NCBI RefSeq assembly: GCF_008122525.1
Contig: NZ_VSRV01000001.1
Span: 868,001 to 932,000, forward strand
Source: Marinomonas sp. IMCC 4694
Lineage (GTDB): Bacteria; Pseudomonadota; Gammaproteobacteria; Pseudomonadales; Marinomonadaceae
Reading direction: 5' to 3'
Length of the DNA: 64,000 nt
The position numbers and the translations under genes are program-made. Shown one piece after another: positions 9,239-17,055 of this stretch. How positions within the stretch are numbered: the first letter of the stretch is position 1; each line of letters starts with the position of its first letter. The notes below the pieces were generated by a model that ran no database searches, was not told where the DNA came from, and was given only the letters and a program-made list of their open reading frames with translations.

Positions 9239-10174
9239 TTACAGGCCTAGGTGCGATTTAACGGCGCTAAGACCATTTGCGCCAGACGCTGTTGTAACGC
9301 CAGTGAGCCAAGTATCAAGCACTTGAGGGTGAGCTTTGAGCCATGCTTTCGCCGCGGCATCGGGCTTTTTGCCCTCGTCTAAAATGGCGCCCATAATTTC
9401 GTTTTCCATTGGTAACGTGAAAGCAAGATTGCTGACCAGTTTGCCGATGTTCGGGCATTCCTGAACGAAGCCTTTGCGCACATTCGTGTGAACATTAGCG
9501 CCCCCAAAGTTAGGCCCAAAGTAGTCGTCGCCACCAGAAAGGTATTCCATGTCAAAGTTGGCGTTCATGGGGTGGGGGGCCCAGCCTAGGAATGCGATCC
9601 ATTTATCTCGACGTGCATTGCGGCTTACTTGCGACAGCATGCCAGCTTCACTGGATTCAACGAGTTGGAAGTTGCCCAGATCAAAGGCGTTGGAGTCGAT
9701 CATGTCTTGAATGATGCGGTTGCCATCGTTGCCAGGTTCAATGCCGTACAGACGACCAGAAAATTCTTTTTTAAATTTTGCAATGTCAGCAAAATCCGTT
9801 ACGCCGGCATCAAACGCACTTTTGCTGACCGCGATGGTGTATTTTGCACCTACTAAATTAGCGCCCAAATCTTCGACCGTACCGGCGTTAAGGTAAGGTT
9901 CAATATCGGCTTGCATGGTTGGCATCCAATTGCCTAAAAAGACATCAATGTCGCCATTCGCAAGAGAGGTGTATGTCACGGGCACAGACAGTAATTGAGT
10001 CTTGGTCTTATAGCCTAGGCCTTCGACGATTTCACTGGTCACGGCGGTGGTTGCTGTGATGTCTGTCCAACCCACGTCAGAAAAACGCACCGTTGAACAA
10101 TCTGCAGCCATGGTTAAGCCGGACATGCCGGCAAGGCTCATAGCGATTACCGTTTTTTTTGTGCTAAGCAACAT
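9239..10174 (-). CDS. choX: Choline ABC transporter substrate-binding protein
   Basis: A 311-residue periplasmic binding protein of the OpuAC/ChoX family, with a signal peptide of about 23 residues (cleavage near TMA-ADC). Family-type segments include RFSDVGWTDITATTAV near the N-terminus and WIAFLGWAPHPMN near the middle. The aromatic residues there are of the kind that cage quaternary amines. It is the first gene of the leftward choXWV unit and delivers ligand to ChoW/ChoV. Choline rather than betaine is inferred from the betI context and the ChoX-like length. Confidence 0.9.
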   Translation of the reverse strand: MLLSTKKTVIAMSLAGMSGLTMAADCSTVRFSDVGWTDITATTAVTSEIVEGLGYKTKTQLLSVPVTYTSLANGDIDVFLGNWMPTMQADIEPYLNAGTVEDLGANLVGAKYTIAVSKSAFDAGVTDFADIAKFKKEFSGRLYGIEPGNDGNRIIQDMIDSNAFDLGNFQLVESSEAGMLSQVSRNARRDKWIAFLGWAPHPMNANFDMEYLSGGDDYFGPNFGGANVHTNVRKGFVQECPNIGKLVSNLAFTLPMENEIMGAILDEGKKPDAAAKAWLKAHPQVLDTWLTGVTTASGANGLSAVKSHLGL

Positions 10175-10218
10175 AGATGTACCCTCTTTATATTGAACTC
10201 AAAATGAATGAGCGAATA

Positions 10219-10239
10219 CAGTGCCGAATAACGGCACTG
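10219..10239. promoter_or_regulatory. Inverted repeat in the choX leader
   Basis: CAGTGCCG (10219-10226) and CGGCACTG (10232-10239) form a perfect 8-base inverted repeat with a 5-base spacer, about 45 bases upstream of the choX start. A second, smaller one, TGAGC-AAC-GCTCA, lies at 10260-10272. They could be operator sites or an RNA hairpin in the choX leader; the sequence alone does not decide. Confidence 0.5.
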
Positions 10240-10342
10240 AACGTGAACTCCTGAAACATTGAGCAACGCTCATTTTATTGGCGTGCCCAGTAATAATTCA
10301 TACAGCAATAGTGCTTAACGTTAACAGTGCCTAGTGCTGTGG

Positions 10343-10936
10343 TTAATGGTGAGCGCGATGTTGAAACGCTAAATCCAAGTAATTTTGTATTTGTTCAGCC
10401 GCTTTTTGCTTGTCAATACCGCCGGCTAAAGAACCGCGTAGCCACATACCGTCTATCATGGCGGCTACGGTGAGCGCCATGTTACGCGCTTCTTTTGTGT
10501 TGAATTCTTCTTTCAGCACACAGACTAACGCGGTGTTTAAACGTCGTGAATAGACATTCTGCAACCGATACAAAGCCGGCTTGTGCATGGCGGATGCCCA
10601 AAACCCCATCCAAGTTTTAACCACTTGAGGGTGCGTTTGCGATTGACTAAAGCTGGCGACGACTATCGCCATGACTTTGTGTTTGGCTGACGTCTCTTTT
10701 GTTTTTTGGATGCTGATGGACAATATCTCAAAAAACTCTCGGATTAAGCTTTTCATTGTCGCTTCGTATAAGCCGTCTTTGCCGCCAAAGTAGTGATTAA
10801 TAATGGCGGGAGATACGCCGGCTTTTTTGCCAATGACACTCACGGTCGCTCCCGCAAAGCCGTGTTTGTCTATCGCTTTTATGGCGGCCTCGATGAGCTG
10901 AGGTTTGCGAATTTCAGGCATTCCAACTTTAGGCAT
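10343..10936 (-). CDS. betI: Choline-responsive TetR repressor BetI
   Basis: A 197-residue TetR-family repressor. The opening MPKVGMPEIRKPQLIEAA and the helix-turn-helix (VIGKKAGVSPAIINHYFG, about residues 35-52) match BetI, which represses choline uptake and betaine synthesis genes and is released by choline. AAGGA lies six bases before the ATG. It is upstream of choXWV on the same strand, with a 168-base gap that has its own palindromes. The choline oxidation genes betA and betB, its usual partners, are not in the window. Confidence 0.92.
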   Translation of the reverse strand: MPKVGMPEIRKPQLIEAAIKAIDKHGFAGATVSVIGKKAGVSPAIINHYFGGKDGLYEATMKSLIREFFEILSISIQKTKETSAKHKVMAIVVASFSQSQTHPQVVKTWMGFWASAMHKPALYRLQNVYSRRLNTALVCVLKEEFNTKEARNMALTVAAMIDGMWLRGSLAGGIDKQKAAEQIQNYLDLAFQHRAHH

Positions 10937-11237
10937 TTAGGATCCTTTTTTATTAAACAGCCGTTTAATGAAAACTATAGTAGGCTGATTGTGTGATTTA
11001 GGTCAACCCTTGACAAATTGAAAACTTAGTTCTCTAATTAATTTAACTGTTTGATTATTAAAAGAATTTAGTCTTTAAAAATATTTTTTGGTCTTTTTTG
11101 TGTGGCATTGTGTCGGTTTGAGATAACTATTGTGTTTTTTTCGGCCAAAAAAAGACGTTTTTTGTGTCGCTTGGCTGGTGTTTGCTGGTTTTATCATGTT
11201 AATTATAACGGTAAATACACAATGGGAGTGATGTTTA
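10937..11237. other. Divergent intergenic region betI / C-S lyase gene
   Basis: An AT-rich gap of 301 bases holding the leftward betI promoter and the rightward promoter of the C-S lyase gene. The clear element is the palindrome at 10952-10969. A TTGACA at about 11010 could be a rightward -35 box, but no well-spaced -10 partner is evident. No small gene is supported. Confidence 0.5.
10952..10969. promoter_or_regulatory. Probable BetI operator
   Basis: ATTAAAC-AGCC-GTTTAAT is a perfect 7-base inverted repeat with a 4-base centre. It lies 15 bases upstream of the betI start codon, where an autorepressing TetR protein would bind. Assignment to BetI is inferred from position and symmetry. Confidence 0.6.
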
Positions 11238-12395
11238 ATGAATGCCTCTTTTTCGATGTTTGATGGCTTAGTCGACCGATCTAATAGCCACAGTGAAAAG
11301 TGGTCGAAGTATCCTGAAAGTGTAATCCCTATGTGGGTCGCTGACATGGATTTTGATGCGCCAGATTGCATTAAAGAATCGTTAAATCAACGCGTTGAGC
11401 AAGGTGTGTACGGCTACACTAAAACGCCGGAAGCATTGGAAAACGCCATTCAAAAACACCTTTCTCAACGCTATGGTTGGTCTGTTTCTGTCGGTGATCT
11501 CGTGCATTTGCCAGGTTTGGTCTGTGCGTTGCATTTGAGCGTTCGAGTCTACTCGGACAAGGAAGACGCTGTGGTTGTACCAGGCCCTGTCTACTACCAT
11601 TTAACCAAGGCGCCCGAGTTGTCTGGGCGGACGGTGTTGCATGTTGACATGGTAATAGAGGCAGGGCGTTGGGTGCTCGATATGGCGCAATTTGAAGTGG
11701 CGTGCGCTGACCCTAAAAGCAAAATGATTCTGCTATGCAATCCGCATAATCCAGGTGGAACCGTGTACACCAAAACGGAGTTGTTGCGCATTCATGTGCT
11801 GGCTGAAAAGTACAATTTGGTGGTCGTCAGTGACGAGATTCATTGTGATTTGATTTTAGACGATGTACCGCATGTACCCTTCGCCAGTTTAAATGAAGAG
11901 GCAGCGAATCGAACGGTTACGTTAATGGCGCCAAGCAAAACGTTTAATATAGCGGGTTTGGGGTATGCCTTTGCCGTGATTGAAAACGCCACATTGCGCC
12001 AGGTGTTCCAGCAAGAGCGAGCTGGCCTTATTCCTTCTCCTAATTTGCTGGGATTGACCGCCGCAACCGCGGCTTACGAGAAAGGGCAAGAGTGGCATCA
12101 GTCTTTGCTCACTTATTTAACCCAAAATCGCGATGTTCTGATTGAGCGCCTCGCCAAAACACCGTTGAAAATGGCGAATTTGGAAGCCACGTATTTGGCT
12201 TGGATTGATGTGTCTGCGTTGTTATTAGACGATCCTTACGGTTTTTTTGTGGACGCGGGAGTTGGGGTCTCAAACGGTGCTGATTTTGGTAATCCGAATT
12301 TTGTACGTTTGAATTTTGGCTGTCCTCGATCGGTGTTGCATCAAGCGATGACGCGAATCGAAGTGGCTTTGGAAAAACATGGTTTTATGGCTTAA
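11238..12395 (+). CDS. patB: PatB/MalY family C-S lyase (PLP-dependent)
   Basis: A 385-residue fold-type I PLP enzyme of the MalY/PatB group, which splits C-S bonds in cystathionine or cysteine conjugates. The N-terminal PMWVADMDFDAP signature (31-42), Asn168 in CNPHNPGG, Asp199 in VVVSDEIHCDL, and the PLP lysine Lys234 in APSKTFNIAGL are all present. The start is ATG 11238; an ATG seven bases earlier is in another frame. The gene stands alone and no MalT/MalI-type regulator is nearby. True substrate is uncertain: methionine cycle, sulfur scavenging, or a side activity. Confidence 0.88.
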   Translation: MNASFSMFDGLVDRSNSHSEKWSKYPESVIPMWVADMDFDAPDCIKESLNQRVEQGVYGYTKTPEALENAIQKHLSQRYGWSVSVGDLVHLPGLVCALHLSVRVYSDKEDAVVVPGPVYYHLTKAPELSGRTVLHVDMVIEAGRWVLDMAQFEVACADPKSKMILLCNPHNPGGTVYTKTELLRIHVLAEKYNLVVVSDEIHCDLILDDVPHVPFASLNEEAANRTVTLMAPSKTFNIAGLGYAFAVIENATLRQVFQQERAGLIPSPNLLGLTAATAAYEKGQEWHQSLLTYLTQNRDVLIERLAKTPLKMANLEATYLAWIDVSALLLDDPYGFFVDAGVGVSNGADFGNPNFVRLNFGCPRSVLHQAMTRIEVALEKHGFMA

Positions 12396-12426
12396 ACCAA
12401 GCTAGATGTCTTCACAGTAGGAACAG

Positions 12427-13224
12427 ATGATCGATTTTACCGTTCGTATTAGTATTTTTTTAGTGGTGTTTAGTTCGCTCATGACATGGCAATGGCTTGC
12501 GCCAAGGGGGCCGCTGTTACAGTGGAAGCAGCGCTGGCGTCATAATCTAATTTTGTTGATGCTTGGGTCACTGTGCGTCCGTTTGTTTCAGCCTTTGTTG
12601 TTGTCATTGGTGGCTTTGTCGAATCAAGACACGGGCTGGCTGAGTCAGTTAGGGTTGCCTTTTTGGTCGATCGTGATCATTAGCGTACTTTTGCTCGACG
12701 GCCTAATTTATTGGCAGCATCGGTTGTTTCATCGGGTGCCTTTGTTGTGGCGATTGCATCGTGTTCATCATTCCGACCCTGAGCTGGACGTGAGTTCTGC
12801 GATTCGCTTCCATCCAGTTGAAATTGTTTTATCCTTATGTATCAAAGCCTCGGCGGTATGGGTGTTTGGTATTCCAGTTGAAGCCGTGTTGATTTTTGAT
12901 GTCTTGCTCAACGCGTCTGCCATGTTTAATCACACCAATGTCAGATTATCGCCGCGGCTGGAAAAGTGGGTGAAGGTACTGGTGGTGACGCCGGATATGC
13001 ACCGTATTCATCACTCTCGTGTCAGCGAAGAAGCCAACAGTAACTACGGGTTCTTTTTAAGTATATGGGATGCCTTTTTTCGAAGCAAACGCAACCAAGC
13101 TTTACAGGGCGACGCCGCATTAAACATTGGTATGCCGGGTACTACCAAGTATCAACCGGCTACCCTGATCGATATTTTGGTTATGCCGCTAAAAACCTTT
13201 AAAAAATCTCGTAAAAGTGAATAG
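12427..13224 (+). CDS. Fatty acid hydroxylase / sterol desaturase family membrane protein
   Basis: A 265-residue integral membrane protein with about four helices and the di-iron histidine clusters of the sterol desaturase/fatty acid hydroxylase superfamily: HRLFH (98-102), HRVHH (111-115), and HRIHHS near residue 197. Members hydroxylate or desaturate lipid chains using oxygen; the substrate here is not readable. It starts 31 bases after the C-S lyase gene, and its stop lies six bases before yceH, so it may be cotranscribed with both. Confidence 0.85.
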   Translation: MIDFTVRISIFLVVFSSLMTWQWLAPRGPLLQWKQRWRHNLILLMLGSLCVRLFQPLLLSLVALSNQDTGWLSQLGLPFWSIVIISVLLLDGLIYWQHRLFHRVPLLWRLHRVHHSDPELDVSSAIRFHPVEIVLSLCIKASAVWVFGIPVEAVLIFDVLLNASAMFNHTNVRLSPRLEKWVKVLVVTPDMHRIHHSRVSEEANSNYGFFLSIWDAFFRSKRNQALQGDAALNIGMPGTTKYQPATLIDILVMPLKTFKKSRKSE

Positions 13225-13230
13225 GAAATC

Positions 13231-13905
13231 ATGATGAGTTATCACCAAGTGAGTTTTATTGAAATGCGTATTATTGGCTGCCTCATGGAAAAAGAGGTGA
13301 CGACGCCAGACCAATATCCGCTGAGTGTGAACGCGCTGCTTAACGCGTGTAATCAAAAATCCAACCGTGACCCCGTGACTCAATTGACCGAGTTAGATGT
13401 TCAAGACGCACTCGATGCTTTAGTTTCTCGTGGCTTAGTGACCGAGATCAATGCGTCCAGCAGTCGTGTGAGTAAGTATCAACATAGGTTTTGCAATACC
13501 GAATTTTCTGACCTGCAATGGTCGCCAGCCGAAACAGCGGTCGTATGTTTGCTGTTTGTCCGTGGTGCTCAGACGCCCGGAGAGCTGCGTTCTCGTAGCG
13601 GTCGTTTGCATAATTTTGCCTCGCGTGAGGAGGTAGAAGCGGCTTTGTTGTCTTTACAGAGCAAGACTGGTGGGCCTTATGTTTGTCCGTTACCAAAAGA
13701 GCCTGGAAAGCGCGAGCAACGGTATCAAGAGTGTTTTTGCTCTGATTCTGAGCGCCCTGATGTGACGACAGCTTCCTCGGCTTCGGCTACGGTTGCGACC
13801 GAGGAGTATACGCAACAGCTTGAAGCCAAGGTTCAGGCATTAGAAGCGCATATTCAAACATTAAATGCGCGCATTCAAGCGCTTGAAAATGCGCATGGAC
13901 TCTAG
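13231..13905 (+). CDS. yceH: YceH family protein (DUF480)
   Basis: A 224-residue YceH/DUF480 protein. Two winged-helix-like halves cover about residues 5-170: EMRIIGCLMEKEVTTPDQYPL at the start and SPAETAVVCLLFVRGAQTPGE in the middle. A C-terminal coiled coil (about 185-222) has a heptad-like run of LEAKVQALEAHIQTLNARIQ. The function is unknown; the fold suggests DNA binding. It follows the hydroxylase gene by six bases. Length fits the E. coli protein (215 residues) apart from the tail. Confidence 0.9.
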   Translation: MMSYHQVSFIEMRIIGCLMEKEVTTPDQYPLSVNALLNACNQKSNRDPVTQLTELDVQDALDALVSRGLVTEINASSSRVSKYQHRFCNTEFSDLQWSPAETAVVCLLFVRGAQTPGELRSRSGRLHNFASREEVEAALLSLQSKTGGPYVCPLPKEPGKREQRYQECFCSDSERPDVTTASSASATVATEEYTQQLEAKVQALEAHIQTLNARIQALENAHGL

Positions 13906-13974
13906 TTGGCTTACACGTCAAACTGAGCGCGTTTTAATGGAAATGCTTTTTACGATGATGACGGAGAGAATGCT

Positions 13975-15030
13975 ATGAAGAAAATACGCTGGGGTATTAT
14001 TGGGACAGGCCATATTGCGCATTTGTTTGCCAGTGATTTTTGTCATGTTAAGGCCGGTGAACTGCGTGCGGTGGCTTCTCGTCATAAAGCCTCTGCTGAC
14101 GCGTTTTCGGAAGAGTTTGATATCGAATTGGCGTTTGTTGATTATTATTCACTGATCAATAGCCATGAAGTGGATGTTGTGTATATTGCTACGCCTCATG
14201 TGTACCATTTTGATTTAGCCAAGGCCTGTATTTTAGCGGGTAAGGCGGTGTTGTGTGAAAAGCCTTTTACGCTCAATGAAGGACAATCAAAAGAATTGTA
14301 TGACTTGGCGTTGGAGCACAATGTTTTTGTCATGGAAGCCATGTGGACACGCTTTAATCCTGTGATTGAACAAGTGATTGAGTGGGTTGAAGACGGTGAA
14401 ATCGGTGCGTTAAACAGCATTCAGGCGAGCTTTAATTTTGTGGCGCCAACGGACCCAGAGCACCGTTTGATGAAACTGGAAATGGGCGGTGGTGCTTTAT
14501 TGGATATTGGTATTTATCCCGTGTTTTTGGCTCAATTATTCTTTGGAAAGCCGGACTTTGTGCAAAATCAAGCGGTGATTGGCGATACAGAAGTGGATCT
14601 GTTTGAGCAAATTTTATTAGGTTGGGAATCGGGTCAGTTGGCGTCGTTAGACGCTTCTTTGATTTCGTGCAATCCGAACCGTGCAACGTTATCTGGTTCT
14701 AAGGGTTATATCGAAATTGACTCACCATGGTACAAGGCTAAGTCTTGCCGTATTGTCAGTGCGGACAACACAGAGCGTGTTGTCTCCATTGATTTTCCTG
14801 GGCAGGGTTACCAGTTTGAAGTCGATGAGGTGAACCGCTGTTTAGAGGAAGGTCTATTGCAAAGCCCGAATTTCAGCTGGGAAGACAGCTTGGCTCTCAT
14901 CGCGACGCTTGATGAAATTCGTCAAGATATTGGTTTGTACTATCCTGGTGAGGAGCAAGCCGCGGATGATCACCACGAGGCAGATGTGCATGAACATCAC
15001 CACGAACACCATCATCACCATAAGCATTAG
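13975..15030 (+). CDS. Gfo/Idh/MocA family oxidoreductase with histidine-rich tail
   Basis: A 351-residue NAD(P)-dependent oxidoreductase. The N-terminal Rossmann motif is WGIIGTGHIA (6-15), and the family EKPF motif with its conserved lysine lies near residue 97. The C-terminal GFO/IDH alpha-beta domain resembles the dihydrodiol-dehydrogenase group. The last 25 residues hold 12 histidines mixed with Asp and Glu, ending in HHEHHHHHKH. That tail is not part of the fold and looks like a metal-binding appendage. It follows yceH by 69 bases and ends at a strong terminator. Substrate unknown. Confidence 0.85.
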   Translation: MKKIRWGIIGTGHIAHLFASDFCHVKAGELRAVASRHKASADAFSEEFDIELAFVDYYSLINSHEVDVVYIATPHVYHFDLAKACILAGKAVLCEKPFTLNEGQSKELYDLALEHNVFVMEAMWTRFNPVIEQVIEWVEDGEIGALNSIQASFNFVAPTDPEHRLMKLEMGGGALLDIGIYPVFLAQLFFGKPDFVQNQAVIGDTEVDLFEQILLGWESGQLASLDASLISCNPNRATLSGSKGYIEIDSPWYKAKSCRIVSADNTERVVSIDFPGQGYQFEVDEVNRCLEEGLLQSPNFSWEDSLALIATLDEIRQDIGLYYPGEEQAADDHHEADVHEHHHEHHHHHKH

Positions 15031-15038
15031 AATAACAA

Positions 15039-15075
15039 GGGCATAAAAAAGGGCATAAAAAAGGGTATAAAAAAA
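15039..15075. repeat. Short tandem repeat before a terminator
   Basis: About three tandem copies of a 12-13-base unit, GGGCATAAAAAA (15039-15050 and 15051-15062) and GGGTATAAAAAAA (15063-15075). They run directly into the GGGCG of the terminator stem, and so look like stepwise duplication of the terminator's left shoulder. Confidence 0.75.
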
Positions 15076-15108
15076 GGGCGACTTTTCCTTAGAAAAGTCG
15101 CCCTTTTT
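15071..15108. terminator. Strong bidirectional terminator
   Basis: A perfect 17-base stem, AAAAAGGGCGACTTTTC (15071-15087) and its complement (15092-15108), with loop CTTA. It is A/T-rich on both outer sides, so it can end both the oxidoreductase transcript and the opposing suhB transcript. A partial second copy of the right arm, AGTCGCCCTTTTTG, follows at about 15114-15127. Confidence 0.9.
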
Positions 15109-15160
15109 GTTGTAGTCGCCCTTTTTGCTGTAATAGTGGCCGTGTACTTTGCCAGTTTGA

Positions 15161-15949
15161 CTAGCCTAAGTGCTTGTTTAGCATTGGCAATAGCACTTTA
15201 AATAATCGTGGCGACGCACATAGCACATTGCCTTTTTCTAGGCTTGGTGAGCCATCAAAGCCTGCGAACAAACAACCCGCTTCTTTAGCAATAAACAGCG
15301 GTGCCTGCATTTCCCATTCTTGAAGTTGAATACCCCAAGCCGCATCTAGGCGACCGGCCGCGACGTTGGCAAGCAGCAATGCGGGTGAATCTTGCATGAC
15401 CGCACGAGCACCCTGACGAGCGATGTCGGTGAGCACAGCAAACTGTCCAGACATGGACGGCATTAAGCGATCGGTGCCAGGAAATTGTGCGCCAACGGTA
15501 ACGTTTTCAAGGGTGCGAGCTGAACTGCTGCGGATTCGAGAATTGTTTAGATAAGCCCCACGGCCTTTACTGGCGTAAAACTCATCTTTGGTGTGAGGGT
15601 TTAGCACAAGAGCGTGCTCCACTTTACCAGCAACTAAATAGCTCATGGTAATGACGTTGCCGGTCAGGCCGCGAGAAAATAAGTGCTGCCCTTGAATGGC
15701 ATCGACAATCCATTCACCTTCGTTGCCATTTTGTACTGTGCCTTGAAGGCGAGTGGTAATGGTGTCGCCAGGGTAGGCTTTTTCTAAGTGGTAAACAATG
15801 CTGCGTTCAGCGCCGGAGCACACGGTTTGATACACTTGTTCGGCCGACTGACCTTGCTCTTTATCAAACAAAAGTTTTTCTTGTGAATGAACGATGTATT
15901 CTGCCGCGGCGCGGGCTGCTTTCATTGCAATATTGATTCTAGGTTGCAT
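15161..15949 (-). CDS. suhB: SuhB-like inositol monophosphatase family protein, catalytic residues lost
   Basis: A 262-residue protein aligning end to end with SuhB, and divergent from trmJ as in many gammaproteobacteria. Catalytic motifs are changed. The GEE metal site is TTRL (65-68). DPLDGT reads DAIQGQ (83-88), so Asp83 stays but the second Asp is Gln86. The WD motif is WEM (212-214), and the usual VTEVD segment is YQTVC (40-44). Fold segments such as ASKGRGAYLN and ANVAAGRLDAAW are kept. Mg-dependent phosphatase activity is unlikely. E. coli SuhB has a separate role with the Nus factors in rRNA transcription, which could be what is conserved. The frame is intact, so this is not a pseudogene. 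Confidence 0.88.
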   Translation of the reverse strand: MQPRINIAMKAARAAAEYIVHSQEKLLFDKEQGQSAEQVYQTVCSGAERSIVYHLEKAYPGDTITTRLQGTVQNGNEGEWIVDAIQGQHLFSRGLTGNVITMSYLVAGKVEHALVLNPHTKDEFYASKGRGAYLNNSRIRSSSARTLENVTVGAQFPGTDRLMPSMSGQFAVLTDIARQGARAVMQDSPALLLANVAAGRLDAAWGIQLQEWEMQAPLFIAKEAGCLFAGFDGSPSLEKGNVLCASPRLFKVLLPMLNKHLG

Positions 15950-16251
15950 AATTTACCGTCAATTATTCCGTCATTAAAATGCACGTATCGCTAAAAAAGC
16001 GATAAGTTGCTAAATAAAGTGTTAAAGAGCGAGCGTTCCGTTGTTCCTTCACCTAAAGTAGGTACCGAAATACGGTTGTTACCTTAGAGAGTGTATGAAA
16101 ACCAAACGCCAAAATTTGAGCGCGAATTCTAGCTTAATAGCCTGTTTTTTACTAGGTATTTCTTGTTGGAAAAATGATCAGTTTGCTGTTCTGAGGTAAA
16201 TATCTGCTAAGATGGGCGTATTTTTAGACTGTTATTAAGGCACTTAACACA
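15950..16251. other. Divergent suhB/trmJ promoter region
   Basis: A 302-base gap between divergent starts. On the suhB side the minus strand can fold AGGT-AACA-ACCG-TATTT-CGGTACCT (about 16050-16073), an imperfect leader hairpin. A rightward promoter for trmJ should lie near 16180-16220, where AT-rich sequence occurs, but I cannot name clean -35/-10 boxes. No small gene is supported. Confidence 0.4.
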
Positions 16252-16971
16252 ATGCAAAACACCGTAAGAATAGTTCTGGTCAATACCTCGCATCCTGGCA
16301 ACATTGGTGGCGCAGCTCGAGCCATGAAAAACATGGGTTTGGCTGAGTTATACTTAGTGGCGCCAAAGCATTATCCCAGCGATGAAGCGGTTAGCCGTGC
16401 CTCGGGTGCAACCGATATTTTAGACAATGCGGTGGTGGTAGAGACACTGGAAGAAGCCTTAGCAGATTGTCAGCTGGTGATTGGTACCAGTGCTCGTGAG
16501 CGCAATATTCCTTGGCCGCTGGTGGACCCAAGACAAGCCGCGGATTTGGTGTTTGATGAAGGGTTAGTCACGGCGTTTGTGTTTGGTCGTGAAGACCGTG
16601 GCTTAACCAATGAAGAGTTGCAGCGCTGCAATTATCATGTGCATATCCCATCTGTGGAGACGTTTAGCTCACTAAATTTAGGTGCTGCGGTGCAGGTGAT
16701 TGCTTACGAACTAAGAATGAAATCACTCTTAATGAAAGACGCCCCTGTGGTCGCCAGTAAGTGGGATGTACCAGCGGCCAATGTTGAACAAATTGATTAT
16801 TTACTTGAACATCTGGAAAAAGTGCTAGTAAAAACCGAGTTTTTAGACCCAGATATGCCTATGCAGGTGATGACGCGGTTTCGACGCTTGTTTCAGCGTT
16901 CGCGTTTAGATCAGCAGGAGCTTGGTATGCTGCGCGGTATGTTGACGTCGATGGAAAAGAAAATGAAGTAA
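16252..16971 (+). CDS. trmJ: tRNA (cytidine/uridine-32-2'-O)-methyltransferase TrmJ
   Basis: A 239-residue SPOUT-class methyltransferase that adds a 2'-O-methyl group at tRNA position 32. The N-terminal NTSHPGNIGGAARAMKNMG and the knot segments FVFGREDRGLTNEEL and SLNLGAAVQVIAYEL are intact, with the usual C-terminal helical extension. It is divergent from suhB, a widely kept arrangement. The iscR/isc genes that often follow trmJ are absent; a terminator comes instead. Confidence 0.95.
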   Translation: MQNTVRIVLVNTSHPGNIGGAARAMKNMGLAELYLVAPKHYPSDEAVSRASGATDILDNAVVVETLEEALADCQLVIGTSARERNIPWPLVDPRQAADLVFDEGLVTAFVFGREDRGLTNEELQRCNYHVHIPSVETFSSLNLGAAVQVIAYELRMKSLLMKDAPVVASKWDVPAANVEQIDYLLEHLEKVLVKTEFLDPDMPMQVMTRFRRLFQRSRLDQQELGMLRGMLTSMEKKMK

Positions 16972-16998
16972 AAGACGTTGACTGACCTTGATGGATGT

Positions 16999-17038
16999 AA
17001 AAAATCCGCAGAATGACAGATCATTCTGCGGATTTTTT
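16999..17038. terminator. Bidirectional terminator between trmJ and gnd
   Basis: A perfect 18-base stem: AAAAAATCCGCAGAATGA (16999-17016) pairs with 17021-17038 around loop CAGA. T tracts appear on either strand, as expected between the convergent trmJ and gnd genes. Confidence 0.92.
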
Positions 17039-17055
17039 AGTTCAGAGTGCCGTGC

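Noticed and set aside
15161..15949. suhB pseudogene
   Set aside because: The frame is full length with no stop or shift, and non-catalytic fold motifs are well kept, so loss of function by decay is unlikely.
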